Below are positions 19,948 through 30,376 of a stretch of 64,000 nucleotides of DNA, in pieces. A program made the position numbers and the translations under genes. Source of the DNA: Flavobacteriaceae bacterium (GTDB lineage Bacteria > Bacteroidota > Bacteroidia > Flavobacteriales > Flavobacteriaceae); contig CANKLE010000002.1 of NCBI GenBank assembly GCA_947483075.1, positions 124,001-188,000 of the forward strand. The letters run 5' to 3'. Under the pieces are notes generated by a model. That model did not search any database, was not told the origin of the DNA, and worked only from the letters and a program-made list of their open reading frames with translations. The stretch's first letter is position 1. The number at the start of each line of letters is the position of its first letter.

Positions 19948-20058
19948 TGCAATTTCTACTCCTTTGCAACTCAGAACGTACAGTTTTTTTGCCAATGAGG
20001 AGTTACGTTTGTATTAATTTAGAAAGAGATTGCAAATAAAGAAAACTAAAATATAAAG

Positions 20059-21153
20059 ATGAAAGCTGGAATTGTAGGATTACCCAATGTAGGAAAGTCA
20101 ACCTTATTTAATTGTTTATCCAATGCCAAAGCGCAAAGTGCCAACTTTCCGTTTTGTACCATTGAGCCCAATATCGGAGTCGTAAATGTTCCCGATCCGC
20201 GCATTGTTCGCTTGGAAGAATTGGTCAATCCGGAGCGCGTGCAAATGGCCACCGTAGATATTGTGGATATTGCGGGCTTGGTAAAAGGAGCAAGTAAAGG
20301 CGAAGGTCTCGGAAACCAATTTTTGGGCAATATCAGAGAATGCAATGCCATCATTCATGTGTTGCGTTGTTTTGACAACGATAATATTGTGCACGTAGAC
20401 GGCAATGTAAATCCGATTCGTGACAAAGAAACCATCGACATCGAGTTGCAGTTAAAGGACCTTGAAACCGTCGAAAAACGTTTAGAAAAAGTAAATCGAG
20501 CTGCCAAAACAGGCAACAAAGAAGCACAAGTAGAAAAAGCATTTTTAGATCGCATTCGCGAAGCCCTGTTGCAGGCCAAATCGGCGAGAACGGTGGTTCC
20601 TCAGAACAATGACGAAGTAGAATTGCTGGCAGATTTTCAGCTGATTACTTCCAAACCAGTATTGTATGTGTGCAACGTAGACGAAGCTTCAGCCGTAAAC
20701 GGAAATGCCTATGTAGACCAAGTTCGGGAATTAGTAAAAGACGAAGACGCCCAAGTAATTGTCTTGTCTGTAGGCGCCGAAGCCGACATTACCGAATTAG
20801 AAAGTTACGAAGAGCGACAAATATTTTTAGAAGACATGGGTTTATCAGAACCGGGATCGGCCGTTTTAATTCGCGCTGCTTATACCTTATTAAAATTACA
20901 GACCTATTTTACCGCTGGGGTAAAAGAAGTGAGAGCTTGGACCATAAATGTGGGCGATTCTGCGCCAAAAGCAGCGGGTGTTATACACACCGATTTCGAA
21001 AAAGGGTTTATACGCGCAGAGGTAATTGCCTTCGAAGATTTCTCGGCCTATGGCTCAGAATCTAAAGTAAAAGAAGCCGGAAAATTGCGGGTAGAAGGAA
21101 AAGAATACATTGTAAAAGACGGGGATGTGATGCATTTTCGATTTAATGTGTAA
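20059..21153 (+). CDS. ychF: Redox-regulated ATPase YchF (Obg family)
   Basis: MKAGIVGLPNVGKSTLFN, TIEPNIGVVNVPDPR, C-terminal TGS domain. Confidence 0.98.
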   Translation: MKAGIVGLPNVGKSTLFNCLSNAKAQSANFPFCTIEPNIGVVNVPDPRIVRLEELVNPERVQMATVDIVDIAGLVKGASKGEGLGNQFLGNIRECNAIIHVLRCFDNDNIVHVDGNVNPIRDKETIDIELQLKDLETVEKRLEKVNRAAKTGNKEAQVEKAFLDRIREALLQAKSARTVVPQNNDEVELLADFQLITSKPVLYVCNVDEASAVNGNAYVDQVRELVKDEDAQVIVLSVGAEADITELESYEERQIFLEDMGLSEPGSAVLIRAAYTLLKLQTYFTAGVKEVRAWTINVGDSAPKAAGVIHTDFEKGFIRAEVIAFEDFSAYGSESKVKEAGKLRVEGKEYIVKDGDVMHFRFNV

Positions 21154-21183
21154 TAGTTTACGCATTACTTAGTAACCAATTAA

Positions 21184-21218
21184 ATTGCCTTATTGTCATC
21201 AATAAGGTAATTTTTTTT
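21184..21218 (+). terminator. Terminator after ychF
   Basis: ATTGCCTTATTG-tcat-CAATAAGGTAAT followed by T8. Confidence 0.8.
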
Positions 21219-21256
21219 ACATTTAGGACATATTAATCCGGGTAAACGTATTTCAG

Positions 21257-22399
21257 ATGAAACAATGTCAATACATTATAGATCTTTATTCGGCGAAAGA
21301 AGATCTTTTTTCGAGCACTGATTTTCAGGCAGACCAAGCGAATTTAGTATTGGCCTTTGCCGAGCGAACTACATTGGATACCTTGAAACCCTATGCAGAA
21401 CTGAAACAAAGATTTCCCAATGCTTCAATTGTAATTTCCTCAGCATCGGGTCAGATATCCAACTGCAAACTAGTTGAAGAGAAAATGGTGGTTACCGCTA
21501 TTCAATTTGAACACACACCTCTAAAAGCGATCGAAATTCAGGTAGATCCCACCCACACAAAATCCTATTTGGGTGAACGAGTAAAAAACGAATTAGTTAC
21601 AACCGAACTCACTGCTTTATTTGTTCTTTCTGAAGGTAGTTTTGTGAACGGAACCGATCTTATTGAAGAATTGAGAGCCGAAACCAATCACCAAACACCC
21701 ATTTTTGGTGGAATTGCCGGAGACGGGTATTTATTTGAAAAAACAATTGTAGGACTTAACCGCGATGCAGTGGCCAATACGATTGTCATTATTGGGTTTT
21801 ATGGAAACCGTTTGCAATTTGGATTTGGTTCTGAAGGCGGTTGGAGTGATTTTGGTCCCGAACGTGAAGTTACGATGTCCGCCAAGAACAAAGTATTTAA
21901 AATTGGCGATCGCTATGCCTTAGATATTTATAAAGAGTATTTGGGTAAATACGCCGAGGAACTTCCCGGATCATCCTTGTACTTTCCGCTTTCAATGAAA
22001 GAATTTCCCGAATCTGAGCCCGTGGTTCGTACCATTTTGTCTATCGACGAAGTAGAAAAATCCATGACATTTGCCGGAAATCTCCCCGAAGGCGCTTTAG
22101 TAAAGTTTATGAAAGCCAACTCTGATAAATTAATTGATGCTTCCTATAAAGCTGCGACCAGTTCAGAATTAGTCTCAAAAGAAACCAACAAAATGGCCCT
22201 TCTCATTAGTTGTGTGGGTAGAAAAATTGTATTAGGCGACCGGGTAGAAGAAGAAATCGAAGCCGTGCGGGAAGTATTAGGAAAAGATGTACTGTTGTTT
22301 GGGTTTTATTCCTACGGTGAAATCACGCCAAATACCAAGAAAGTGGGCTGCGATTTGCAAAACCAAACCATGACCATTACTACCTTATTTGAATCATAA
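21257..22399 (+). CDS. FIST domain-containing sensory protein
   Basis: FIST N/C-domain pattern (AFAERTTLDTL..., PIFGGIAGDG, LLISCVGRKIVLGDRVEEEIEAVREVLG, LFGFYSYGEI). Confidence 0.85.
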   Translation: MKQCQYIIDLYSAKEDLFSSTDFQADQANLVLAFAERTTLDTLKPYAELKQRFPNASIVISSASGQISNCKLVEEKMVVTAIQFEHTPLKAIEIQVDPTHTKSYLGERVKNELVTTELTALFVLSEGSFVNGTDLIEELRAETNHQTPIFGGIAGDGYLFEKTIVGLNRDAVANTIVIIGFYGNRLQFGFGSEGGWSDFGPEREVTMSAKNKVFKIGDRYALDIYKEYLGKYAEELPGSSLYFPLSMKEFPESEPVVRTILSIDEVEKSMTFAGNLPEGALVKFMKANSDKLIDASYKAATSSELVSKETNKMALLISCVGRKIVLGDRVEEEIEAVREVLGKDVLLFGFYSYGEITPNTKKVGCDLQNQTMTITTLFES

Positions 22400-22404
22400 T
22401 TGCT

Positions 22405-23928
22405 ATGAAAACGCCTCCAATTCATCGCCATTTACTCCGCCAAATCACCAAATATTTGCCGCCAGATTTTATTGCGCAAAGTCCTGAAATGGAAGATTTT
22501 ATTGCGATTATAAACCAAACCTACATTAATTACGACAAAGATGCTGAGTTGTTTGAACAATCGGCCAAATTGAATGATCGCGAGTACACGGCCATCAATT
22601 TGCGGATAAAGCAAGAGCTCGAAAAAAAGCAATTTTTTCAAGAAAAATTATTCGAAGCCATCAAGCAACTCAGTGATAATGAGTCGGCTTTGGCCAACGA
22701 CGACGATGATTTACTTGGATTACTCACCATTCTTACCGAGGAAATTGAATTAAAAAAACAATACCAAACCCAATTAGTCGAAGCCAAATCGCATGCCGAA
22801 TCGGCCAACGAAGCCAAATCTGATTTCTTGTCTTTGATGAGTCATGAATTGCGCACGCCCTTGAATGCAATAATTGGGCTCACCTACATCATGGAACAGG
22901 AGAATACGCTCGAGAGTTTGCAAGAAAATTTAAGCACGCTTAAGCATTCGGCCCACAATTTATTTTTACTCATCAACGACATCTTGGATTTTAATAAAAT
23001 TGAAGCGGGTAAAATAGAATTAGAGAAAATCAGCTTTAATTTTAAAGATTTGGTATTGCAAATCGCCAAATCGTTTGAGGTGCGCGCCAACGAAAACTTG
23101 AATCAATTAGAAGTCTTGATTGACGATAATTTCTTGCCCAATCTAATCAGTGATCCTTTGCGAATTAGTCAGATCTTGAATAATTTGGTATCGAATGCCT
23201 TAAAATTTACCAGCAACGGCAAAGTACAAATTAAGATATCACAAGAATCCTTCGTGAATAAAGTGTCTACATTCAAGGTTGAGGTAATTGACACCGGAAT
23301 AGGAATAGAAAAAGAAAATTTCAAAAAAATATTTCAAAAATTCTCCCAAGCTGATTCAAAAATATCCCGTAAATACGGAGGAACAGGCCTAGGACTCATT
23401 ATCACACAACGCTTGTTGCATTTGATGAGTTCAGACATTGCCTTTGTCTCTGAAGTAGGAAAAGGCTCTACTTTTTATTTCAGTTTGAGTTTGCCAATTT
23501 TGTCGCATTCGCAAACCATCGACACCCATGCCATCCAAGAAGGATACGAAGAAATCAACCTGAGCGGATTGAAAGTATTGTTGGTCGAAGACAACCTAAT
23601 AAACAGCAAGATTGCCCAAAAAATTATGCAAAAATGGGATGTCGAAGTCGATTTTGCGGAGAATGGATTGGTCGCCATAGAGAAGTTCAATTCAAACAAG
23701 TACCACATCATTTTAATGGACTTATCGATGCCCGTCATGGATGGGTATGAAGCCACTACCGAAATTAGAAAAACCGATAAATTGATTCCAATTATTGCCT
23801 TGTCGGCTTCGGCTTCTTTTGGGTATTTAGATCGGGCATTGCAAATTGGAATAAACGAATACATCATCAAACCATTCAATCCCAAAGAGCTCAATATGAA
23901 GCTCCAAAAGTATTCGGATTTCTTGTAA
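22405..23928 (+). CDS. Soluble hybrid histidine kinase with C-terminal receiver
   Basis: HisKA LSLMSHELRTPLNAIIGL, HATPase GTGLGLIITQRLL, receiver VLLVEDNLINSKIAQ...HIILMDLSMPVMDGYE; no TM segments. Confidence 0.95.
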   Translation: MKTPPIHRHLLRQITKYLPPDFIAQSPEMEDFIAIINQTYINYDKDAELFEQSAKLNDREYTAINLRIKQELEKKQFFQEKLFEAIKQLSDNESALANDDDDLLGLLTILTEEIELKKQYQTQLVEAKSHAESANEAKSDFLSLMSHELRTPLNAIIGLTYIMEQENTLESLQENLSTLKHSAHNLFLLINDILDFNKIEAGKIELEKISFNFKDLVLQIAKSFEVRANENLNQLEVLIDDNFLPNLISDPLRISQILNNLVSNALKFTSNGKVQIKISQESFVNKVSTFKVEVIDTGIGIEKENFKKIFQKFSQADSKISRKYGGTGLGLIITQRLLHLMSSDIAFVSEVGKGSTFYFSLSLPILSHSQTIDTHAIQEGYEEINLSGLKVLLVEDNLINSKIAQKIMQKWDVEVDFAENGLVAIEKFNSNKYHIILMDLSMPVMDGYEATTEIRKTDKLIPIIALSASASFGYLDRALQIGINEYIIKPFNPKELNMKLQKYSDFL

Positions 23929-23953
23929 TTAAAGCTTCTTTTTGGTCTAAAAA

Positions 23954-23985
23954 TTGTCAATATCATTATTGATAACTTATGTTTG
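23954..23985 (+). promoter_or_regulatory. Candidate promoter (TTG, 21 nt, TATGTTTG) for parE
   Basis: TTG 23954-23956, TAnnTTTG 23978-23985. Confidence 0.45.
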
Positions 23986-24044
23986 CGCTGCTTTGAATTT
24001 GCGGCTCATTCCTTTATATTAGCACAAATTCGTTAGTGCTTATC

Positions 24045-25907
24045 ATGCTTGAACAAAATCAATATACCGAAGACAATATACGCTCCCTCGACTGGAAAGA
24101 ACACATCCGCATGCGTCCCGGAATGTACATTGGGAAACTGGGCGATGGCTCCTCTCCCGATGATGGAATTTACATCCTGCTCAAAGAAGTAATCGATAAC
24201 TGTATCGATGAATTTGTAATGGGGGCCGGAAAAACCATTGAAGTGACCATCAAAGATAAAATGGTCTCTGTACGCGATTTTGGCCGTGGTATTCCCTTAG
24301 GCAAAGTAGTCGACGTAGTTTCTAAAATGAATACGGGAGGGAAGTATGATTCCTTGGCGTTCAAAAAATCGGTGGGATTGAATGGAGTGGGAACCAAGGC
24401 GGTAAATGCGCTTTCGAACTATTTTCGAGTAGAATCGGTGCGCGATGACAAGCAAAAAGCGGCCGAGTTTAATGCAGGAAATTTAGTACTAGAAGAAGAC
24501 ATCATCGAAACCACCAAACGCAAAGGAACCAAAGTAACTTTTGTGCCTGATGAACTTATCTTTAAGAACTACAAATACCGAAACGAGTACGTCATTAAAA
24601 TGCTCAAAAACTATTGTTACCTCAACAATGGATTGACCATCATTTACAACGGCGAAAAGTATTTTTCAGAAAACGGCTTAAAAGATTTACTCGAAGAAAC
24701 CATTCACGCCGATGATTTAGAATACCCAATCATCCACCTGAAAGGCGAGGACATCGAAATAGCCTTAACCCACAGTAAAACCCAATACAGCGAAGAATAC
24801 CATTCGTTTGTGAATGGCCAAAACACTACCCAAGGAGGAACGCATTTGGCGGCCTTTCGCGAAGCGGTGGTCAAAACGATACGCGAATATTACAACAAAG
24901 GTTTCGAAGCTTCAGATGTGCGCAAATCGATTGTGAGCGCCATCAGCATCAAAGTGATGGAGCCGGTTTTTGAGTCGCAAACCAAAACCAAATTGGGCTC
25001 TACCGAAATGGGTTCCGAACCAGGTATGCAATCGGTTCGGACTTTTGTGAATGACTTCGTTAAAAACAAACTCGACAATTTTTTACACAAAAATCCAGAA
25101 ACCGCCGATGCTTTGTTGCGCAAGATCCTCCAGGCCGAACGCGAGCGCAAGGAATTGTCGGGCATCCGTAAATTAGCCAAAGACCGCGCCAAGAAATCGA
25201 GTTTGCACAATAAAAAACTACGCGATTGTCGCGTACACCTCATGGATACTAAAAATCCGCGGTGTTTAGAAAGCACTTTGTTTATCACGGAGGGAGATTC
25301 GGCTTCGGGATCGATTACCAAATCGCGCGATGTGAATACCCAAGCGGTGTTTAGTTTGCGTGGAAAGCCCTTGAATTCGTATGGCATGACCAAGAAAATC
25401 GTCTACGAAAATGAAGAATTCAATTTACTGCAAGCAGCTTTAGACATTGAAGACGACATGGAAAATTTGCGGTACAACAACATTGTCATCGCCACCGATG
25501 CCGACGTGGATGGCATGCACATTCGCTTGTTGTTGATTACCTTTTTCTTGCAGTTTTTCCCCGAACTCATTAAAGATGGGCACTTGTATATTTTACAAAC
25601 CCCTTTGTTTCGGGTGCGCAACAAAAAAGAAACCATTTATTGCTATTCTGACGAAGAGCGCAGAGCCGCCATCGAAAAATTAAAACCCAAACCCGAAATC
25701 ACCCGATTTAAAGGATTGGGGGAAATCTCTCCCAATGAATTTCAATTTTTTATTGGCGAAGACATTCGATTGGATCCCATTATGCTCGACAAAAACACCT
25801 CAATTGAGCAGTTGTTGTCGTTCTACATGGGCAAAAACACCCCCGATAGACAAGAATTTATCATCAACAATTTGAAAGTAGAATTAGATGCCTTAGCCGA
25901 GGCCTAA
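24045..25907 (+). CDS. parE: DNA topoisomerase IV subunit B (type IIA topoisomerase)
   Basis: [27 protein letters not shown] and [12 protein letters not shown]; start trimmed from GTG 24036 to ATG 24045; followed by parC. Confidence 0.93.
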   Translation: MLEQNQYTEDNIRSLDWKEHIRMRPGMYIGKLGDGSSPDDGIYILLKEVIDNCIDEFVMGAGKTIEVTIKDKMVSVRDFGRGIPLGKVVDVVSKMNTGGKYDSLAFKKSVGLNGVGTKAVNALSNYFRVESVRDDKQKAAEFNAGNLVLEEDIIETTKRKGTKVTFVPDELIFKNYKYRNEYVIKMLKNYCYLNNGLTIIYNGEKYFSENGLKDLLEETIHADDLEYPIIHLKGEDIEIALTHSKTQYSEEYHSFVNGQNTTQGGTHLAAFREAVVKTIREYYNKGFEASDVRKSIVSAISIKVMEPVFESQTKTKLGSTEMGSEPGMQSVRTFVNDFVKNKLDNFLHKNPETADALLRKILQAERERKELSGIRKLAKDRAKKSSLHNKKLRDCRVHLMDTKNPRCLESTLFITEGDSASGSITKSRDVNTQAVFSLRGKPLNSYGMTKKIVYENEEFNLLQAALDIEDDMENLRYNNIVIATDADVDGMHIRLLLITFFLQFFPELIKDGHLYILQTPLFRVRNKKETIYCYSDEERRAAIEKLKPKPEITRFKGLGEISPNEFQFFIGEDIRLDPIMLDKNTSIEQLLSFYMGKNTPDRQEFIINNLKVELDALAEA

Positions 25908-25935
25908 ACCGAATAGCGAGTAAACGCCAACTAAT

Positions 25936-28590
25936 ATGGACGAAGAAGAAATTTTAGAACCCTTAGACGAAGGACAAGCAACTTCTAGTACTCATTTTTA
26001 TGAGCACACCGAAGACGGGCATGACACCATAACCAAGGTAACCGGTATGTACAAAGACTGGTTCTTGGATTATGCCTCCTACGTGATTTTGGAGCGTGCG
26101 GTTCCGGCTATCGAAGACGGATTTAAACCGGTACAGCGTCGCATCATGCATTCCTTAAAGGAATTGGACGATGGCCGTTACAACAAAGTAGCCAATGTGG
26201 TAGGACACACCATGCAATACCATCCGCACGGCGATGCCAGTATTGGCGATGCGATGGTGCAAATTGGCCAAAAAGAATTGCTCATCGATTGCCAAGGAAA
26301 CTGGGGAAATATCCTCACCGGTGATGGTGCGGCGGCTTCGCGTTATATCGAAGCGCGCTTGTCCAAATTTGCCTTAGAAGTTTTATACAGTCCTAAGATT
26401 ACCGATTGGGGAGTTTCTTATGACGGACGTCGTGCCGAGCCCAATAATTTACCGGTTAAATTTCCGTTGCTTTTGGCCCAAGGCGCCGAAGGAATTGCGG
26501 TAGGACTTTCGACGAAAATTTTGCCCCACAATTTTAATGAGCTCATTGAGGCATCCATTAAAATTTTAAAAGGCAAACCATTCCAGTTGTTCCCTGATTT
26601 TCAAACAGCCGGTATTGCCGATATGACCAACTACAACGACGGGCTGCGTGGAGGTAGAGTGCGGGTTCGGGCCAAAATTGCCCAATTGGATAAAAACACC
26701 TTGGTAATTACCCAAATTCCTTTTTCGACCAACACCACTACCTTGATTGACAGTATTTTGAAAGCCAATGAAAAAGGCAAAATCAAAATCAAAAAGATCG
26801 AAGACAATACGGCCGCTGAGGTAGAAATTCTTATTCATTTGTATCCCGGTGTTTCGCCCGATAAAACGATAGATGCACTCTTTGCTTTTACCGCTTGCGA
26901 AACCTCGGTAGCACCATTGGGTTGTGTGATTCAAGACAACAAGCCTTTGTTTATTGGGGTTTCGGATATGCTGCGCATGTCAACCGCACGCACGGTACAA
27001 TTGCTGAAAAGTGAATTGGAAATCCAGTTGGATGAACTCGACGAACAATGGCACTTTTTGTCGCTCGAACGCATTTTTATCGAGAACAGAATTTACCGAT
27101 TAATCGAGGAGGAAACCACCAAAGAAGGCGTTATTTCGGCCATTGATATCGGATTGAAACCCTTTATCAAACCGCTCAAACGAGCGATTACCGAAGACGA
27201 TATTATTCGCCTCACCGAAATCCGAATCATGCGTATTTCGAAGTTTGACAGCAACAAAGCCCAAGATAAAATCGACGCTTTAGAAGGCGATATCGAACAA
27301 GTGAAACACGACTTGGCTAATCTTACCGATTTTGCCATTGCCTATTTTACTAAACTCAGAGAAAAGTATGGCAAAGGGCGCGACCGCCAAACCGAGTTGC
27401 GCATTTTTGATGACATCGAAGCCACTAAAGTAGTATTGCGCAACACCAAACTCTATGTGAACCGCGAAGAAGGATTTATTGGCACCGGGCTTAAAAAAGA
27501 CGAATACGTGACCGATTGTTCGGATATTGACGATGTGATTGTCTTTTTGCGCGACGGAAACATGATGATTTGCAAAGTCGACGACAAGAAGTTTGTGGGC
27601 AAAGACATCATACACGTGGCTATTTTTGACAAAAGTGACAAACGAACCATTTACAACCTCATTTACCGCGACGGAAAATCGGGTCCTTCGTACATCAAAC
27701 GTTTCAATGTGTCGGGCGTCACGCGAGATAAATTGTATGATTTAACCAATTCAAATGCGGGATCACAAGTATTGTATTTTACTTGCAATCCCAATGGGGA
27801 AGCCGAAGTGATTACCATTTTATTGCGTCAATTGGGCAGCATCAAAAAACTAAAATGGGATCTCGATTTTGCGGCAATTGCCATAAAAGGCCGCGCTTCA
27901 AAAGGGAATTTGGTTACCAAATACCCAATCAAGAAAATCGAAATCAAGGAGAAAGGAATTTCTACTCTTTTGCCTCGAAAAATTTGGTTTGACGAGACCG
28001 TTCAAAAATTAAATACCGAAGCCCGTGGGGAATTATTGGGCGAATTTAAACCCAGCGATAAAATTTTAATTATCTCGCAAACGGGCAAACTTAAAGTAAT
28101 CATCCCAGAACTCACTACCCATTTTGACGAAGACATGGTCGTGCTCGAAAAATGGATCCCAAATAAACCCATCTCGGCTATTTATTATGATGGCGAAAAA
28201 GAACGTTATTACATCAAGCGCTTTTTGATCGAAAATGAAACCAAAGAAGACGTTTTTATTTCTGAGCATGCGCACTCGCAACTGGAAGTCGTTTCTACCG
28301 ATTACCGACCGCAAGCCGAGGTAATTTTTACCAAAGTAAAAGGTGTTCAAAAAGATAATTTGTTGGTGGATGTTGAAAGTTTTATTGCAGTAAAAGGCTT
28401 CAAAGCACAAGGCAATCAACTCACCGCTGATAAAATAAAACAAGTAAATTTACTAGAGCCTTTGCCATATGAAATCCCGGTAGAGGAAGAACCAGAACCC
28501 ATAGAAACAGAATCAGTTGATGAAACAGAACAGGAGGAATCTGTAGAGGATATTCAACTCGACGAAGACGGTCAGATCACCTTGTTTTAA
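25936..28590 (+). CDS. parC: DNA topoisomerase IV subunit A
   Basis: GFKPVQRRIMHSL, HPHGDASIGDAMV, catalytic Tyr region AASRYIEARLS; beta-pinwheel CTD and acidic tail ending QITLF. Confidence 0.95.
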   Translation: MDEEEILEPLDEGQATSSTHFYEHTEDGHDTITKVTGMYKDWFLDYASYVILERAVPAIEDGFKPVQRRIMHSLKELDDGRYNKVANVVGHTMQYHPHGDASIGDAMVQIGQKELLIDCQGNWGNILTGDGAAASRYIEARLSKFALEVLYSPKITDWGVSYDGRRAEPNNLPVKFPLLLAQGAEGIAVGLSTKILPHNFNELIEASIKILKGKPFQLFPDFQTAGIADMTNYNDGLRGGRVRVRAKIAQLDKNTLVITQIPFSTNTTTLIDSILKANEKGKIKIKKIEDNTAAEVEILIHLYPGVSPDKTIDALFAFTACETSVAPLGCVIQDNKPLFIGVSDMLRMSTARTVQLLKSELEIQLDELDEQWHFLSLERIFIENRIYRLIEEETTKEGVISAIDIGLKPFIKPLKRAITEDDIIRLTEIRIMRISKFDSNKAQDKIDALEGDIEQVKHDLANLTDFAIAYFTKLREKYGKGRDRQTELRIFDDIEATKVVLRNTKLYVNREEGFIGTGLKKDEYVTDCSDIDDVIVFLRDGNMMICKVDDKKFVGKDIIHVAIFDKSDKRTIYNLIYRDGKSGPSYIKRFNVSGVTRDKLYDLTNSNAGSQVLYFTCNPNGEAEVITILLRQLGSIKKLKWDLDFAAIAIKGRASKGNLVTKYPIKKIEIKEKGISTLLPRKIWFDETVQKLNTEARGELLGEFKPSDKILIISQTGKLKVIIPELTTHFDEDMVVLEKWIPNKPISAIYYDGEKERYYIKRFLIENETKEDVFISEHAHSQLEVVSTDYRPQAEVIFTKVKGVQKDNLLVDVESFIAVKGFKAQGNQLTADKIKQVNLLEPLPYEIPVEEEPEPIETESVDETEQEESVEDIQLDEDGQITLF

Positions 28591-28597
28591 GTAATAA

Positions 28598-28630
28598 AAA
28601 TGGCGCTAATCTACTAGCGCCATTTTTTAT
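28598..28630. terminator. Bidirectional terminator between convergent parC and TerC gene
   Basis: AAAA-ATGGCGCTA-atctac-TAGCGCCAT-TTTTT. Confidence 0.85.
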
Positions 28631-28635
28631 TTACC

Positions 28636-29415
28636 TTATTTTTTATTCTTTTTTGACATTTTCATGTTCAGTAATTCTACGAGTAGTGAGAAGGCAATGG
28701 CAAAATACAAATAGCCTTTGGGCACTACATCTACATGATTACCAAAGAAAGAGGCATTGGCTAGATGGGCACTTTCTAGTACCAGCATAAAACCGATAAG
28801 TATTAAAAAGGCCAATCCTAAAATTTGAATAGAGGGGTTTTTGTTTACAAATGTGCCAACAGGTACGGCAAACTGCATCATAATCAAGACCGAGATTACA
28901 ACGGCTGTGATCATGATGTATAAGGCGCCTTCCACCCCATTTGTCATCCCTACAGCCGTTAGAATGCTGTCAAAGGAAAACACCAAATCGATGAGAATAA
29001 TTTGTAGAATTACATTGCTAAAATTCTTTCCGGCTGCCGTTTTGAGTTCTTTTTCTTCTTGCCCTTTTTCGTCGACTTTCTCGTGAATTTCTTTGGTGCT
29101 TTTGTAAATAAGGAACAATCCTCCGAGTAACAATATTAAACTCTGCCCCGAAATATCGGCATTGATCCAATCGCTGTGCACCGAAATCCAAGGTTCTTTC
29201 ATGGCAATCAGTAGCGTGATGCCAAACAGCAAGGCGATGCGCATAAACATGGCTAGAAACATCCCAATTTTTGTCGCTCTTTTTCTTTTCTCTACAGGCA
29301 ATTGACCCGTAACAATCGAAATAAAGATAATGTTATCAATTCCCAATACAATTTCTAAAAAAGTTAGGGTAAATAAGGCGATCCAAGCATTTGGATTTGA
29401 AAGTAGTTCGATCAT
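28636..29415 (-). CDS. TerC family integral membrane protein
   Basis: LEIVLGIDNIIFISIVTGQLP and DLVFSFDSILTAVGM. Confidence 0.93.
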   Translation of the reverse strand: MIELLSNPNAWIALFTLTFLEIVLGIDNIIFISIVTGQLPVEKRKRATKIGMFLAMFMRIALLFGITLLIAMKEPWISVHSDWINADISGQSLILLLGGLFLIYKSTKEIHEKVDEKGQEEKELKTAAGKNFSNVILQIILIDLVFSFDSILTAVGMTNGVEGALYIMITAVVISVLIMMQFAVPVGTFVNKNPSIQILGLAFLILIGFMLVLESAHLANASFFGNHVDVVPKGYLYFAIAFSLLVELLNMKMSKKNKK

Positions 29416-29421
29416 AGTGTG

Positions 29422-29799
29422 TTAATTTGAAAGTTTAGTGGCTACTCCACGCGCACGCTGCGGATTGCCTACAATTCCAAAATCAAATGTATACGATTTT
29501 TTGGAAGTAGATAGTATGCGAATAGAAACCGCATTGTGTTCGGCCATGGTTTTGGGGTGCAATTTGGTTAGAATAAACTCGCAGTCGTTCACCCATCGAA
29601 TGCTAGCCGTATCGGTTTTGCCTTTGTAGGTTTCAATTACATAGTTATCCGATCGAACGGAAGTGGTTTGTTGTTGTTTGCCATTTAATGTAATTTCAGA
29701 CACATAGGTACCCGTTTTGAATGCGGTGCAATCTAAGTTGGCCTCATAACAACTGCTTACCAAAACAACTAAACAACAAAAAAATAGATGTGATTTCAT
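29422..29799 (-). CDS. Small lipoprotein of unknown function (not a topoisomerase)
   Basis: Start trimmed to MKSHLFFCCLVVLVSSCYEANLDC (lipobox); about 125 aa. Confidence 0.75.
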   Translation of the reverse strand: MKSHLFFCCLVVLVSSCYEANLDCTAFKTGTYVSEITLNGKQQQTTSVRSDNYVIETYKGKTDTASIRWVNDCEFILTKLHPKTMAEHNAVSIRILSTSKKSYTFDFGIVGNPQRARGVATKLSN

Positions 29800-29800
29800 A

Positions 29801-30376
29801 TTATGGGATAATGGTAAGGTCATATTTTGCTAATAATCCGGCCAAGGCAGAAGCCGCGAATTGGGCATCCTTCAAGCTATTGTACTCAGGGTCTATCGTA
29901 AAATTTTGAGCGTTCGTAAAATCAGCGCCACTTAAATTGGTTTCATTAAACAAGGTTAAGTGCAAATTACAGCCATCAAATACGGCTTTTTGCAATTGTG
30001 TTCCCTGAAAACTCACTTCTTTTAAGCTCGAATTTAGAAAATTTGTTTTGGGCATTTTTTTATAGGAAAACGAGGCAAAATCGAGGGTGCAATCGGTAAA
30101 TTGAACTTGAAATAAAAAATCATCTGCCTCATGAAAGGCAAGCCCCATGAGTTTACAATTGGTAAAATGCACATTTTTAAGACCTGTATTTTTAAGTTGC
30201 ACCAGCGACAAATTACAATCTGTAAAGTGGCAATCGGTAAAACTGGTACCCGAAAAATTAGCATTCGAAAAATCACAGTGGTCAAAGCTGCAATCGTCAA
30301 ATTCTTTAGCCGTAATGCTCTGCTGTATTGCAACCACTTTGGCAAAGGTTTCTTGGTAGTAATAGGTTTCTTGCAT
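29801..30376 (-). CDS. Pentapeptide repeat protein
   Basis: Serial pentapeptides (FDDCS FDHCD FSNAN FSGTS FTDCH FTDCN LSLVQ ... NLSGADFTNA); start trimmed to MQETYYY. Confidence 0.9.
   Translation of the reverse strand: MQETYYYQETFAKVVAIQQSITAKEFDDCSFDHCDFSNANFSGTSFTDCHFTDCNLSLVQLKNTGLKNVHFTNCKLMGLAFHEADDFLFQVQFTDCTLDFASFSYKKMPKTNFLNSSLKEVSFQGTQLQKAVFDGCNLHLTLFNETNLSGADFTNAQNFTIDPEYNSLKDAQFAASALAGLLAKYDLTIIP

Noticed and set aside
23475-23966. 163-aa antisense ORF within the hybrid kinase gene
   Set aside because: Antisense to a well-supported CDS with strong domain motifs; no independent evidence.
24890-25393. 167-aa antisense ORF in parE
   Set aside because: Shadow ORF opposite a conserved gene.
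24036-28590. parE/parC as DNA gyrase
   Set aside because: Adjacent order and the short ParE-like B subunit in Bacteroidota favour topoisomerase IV; not decisive without phylogeny.
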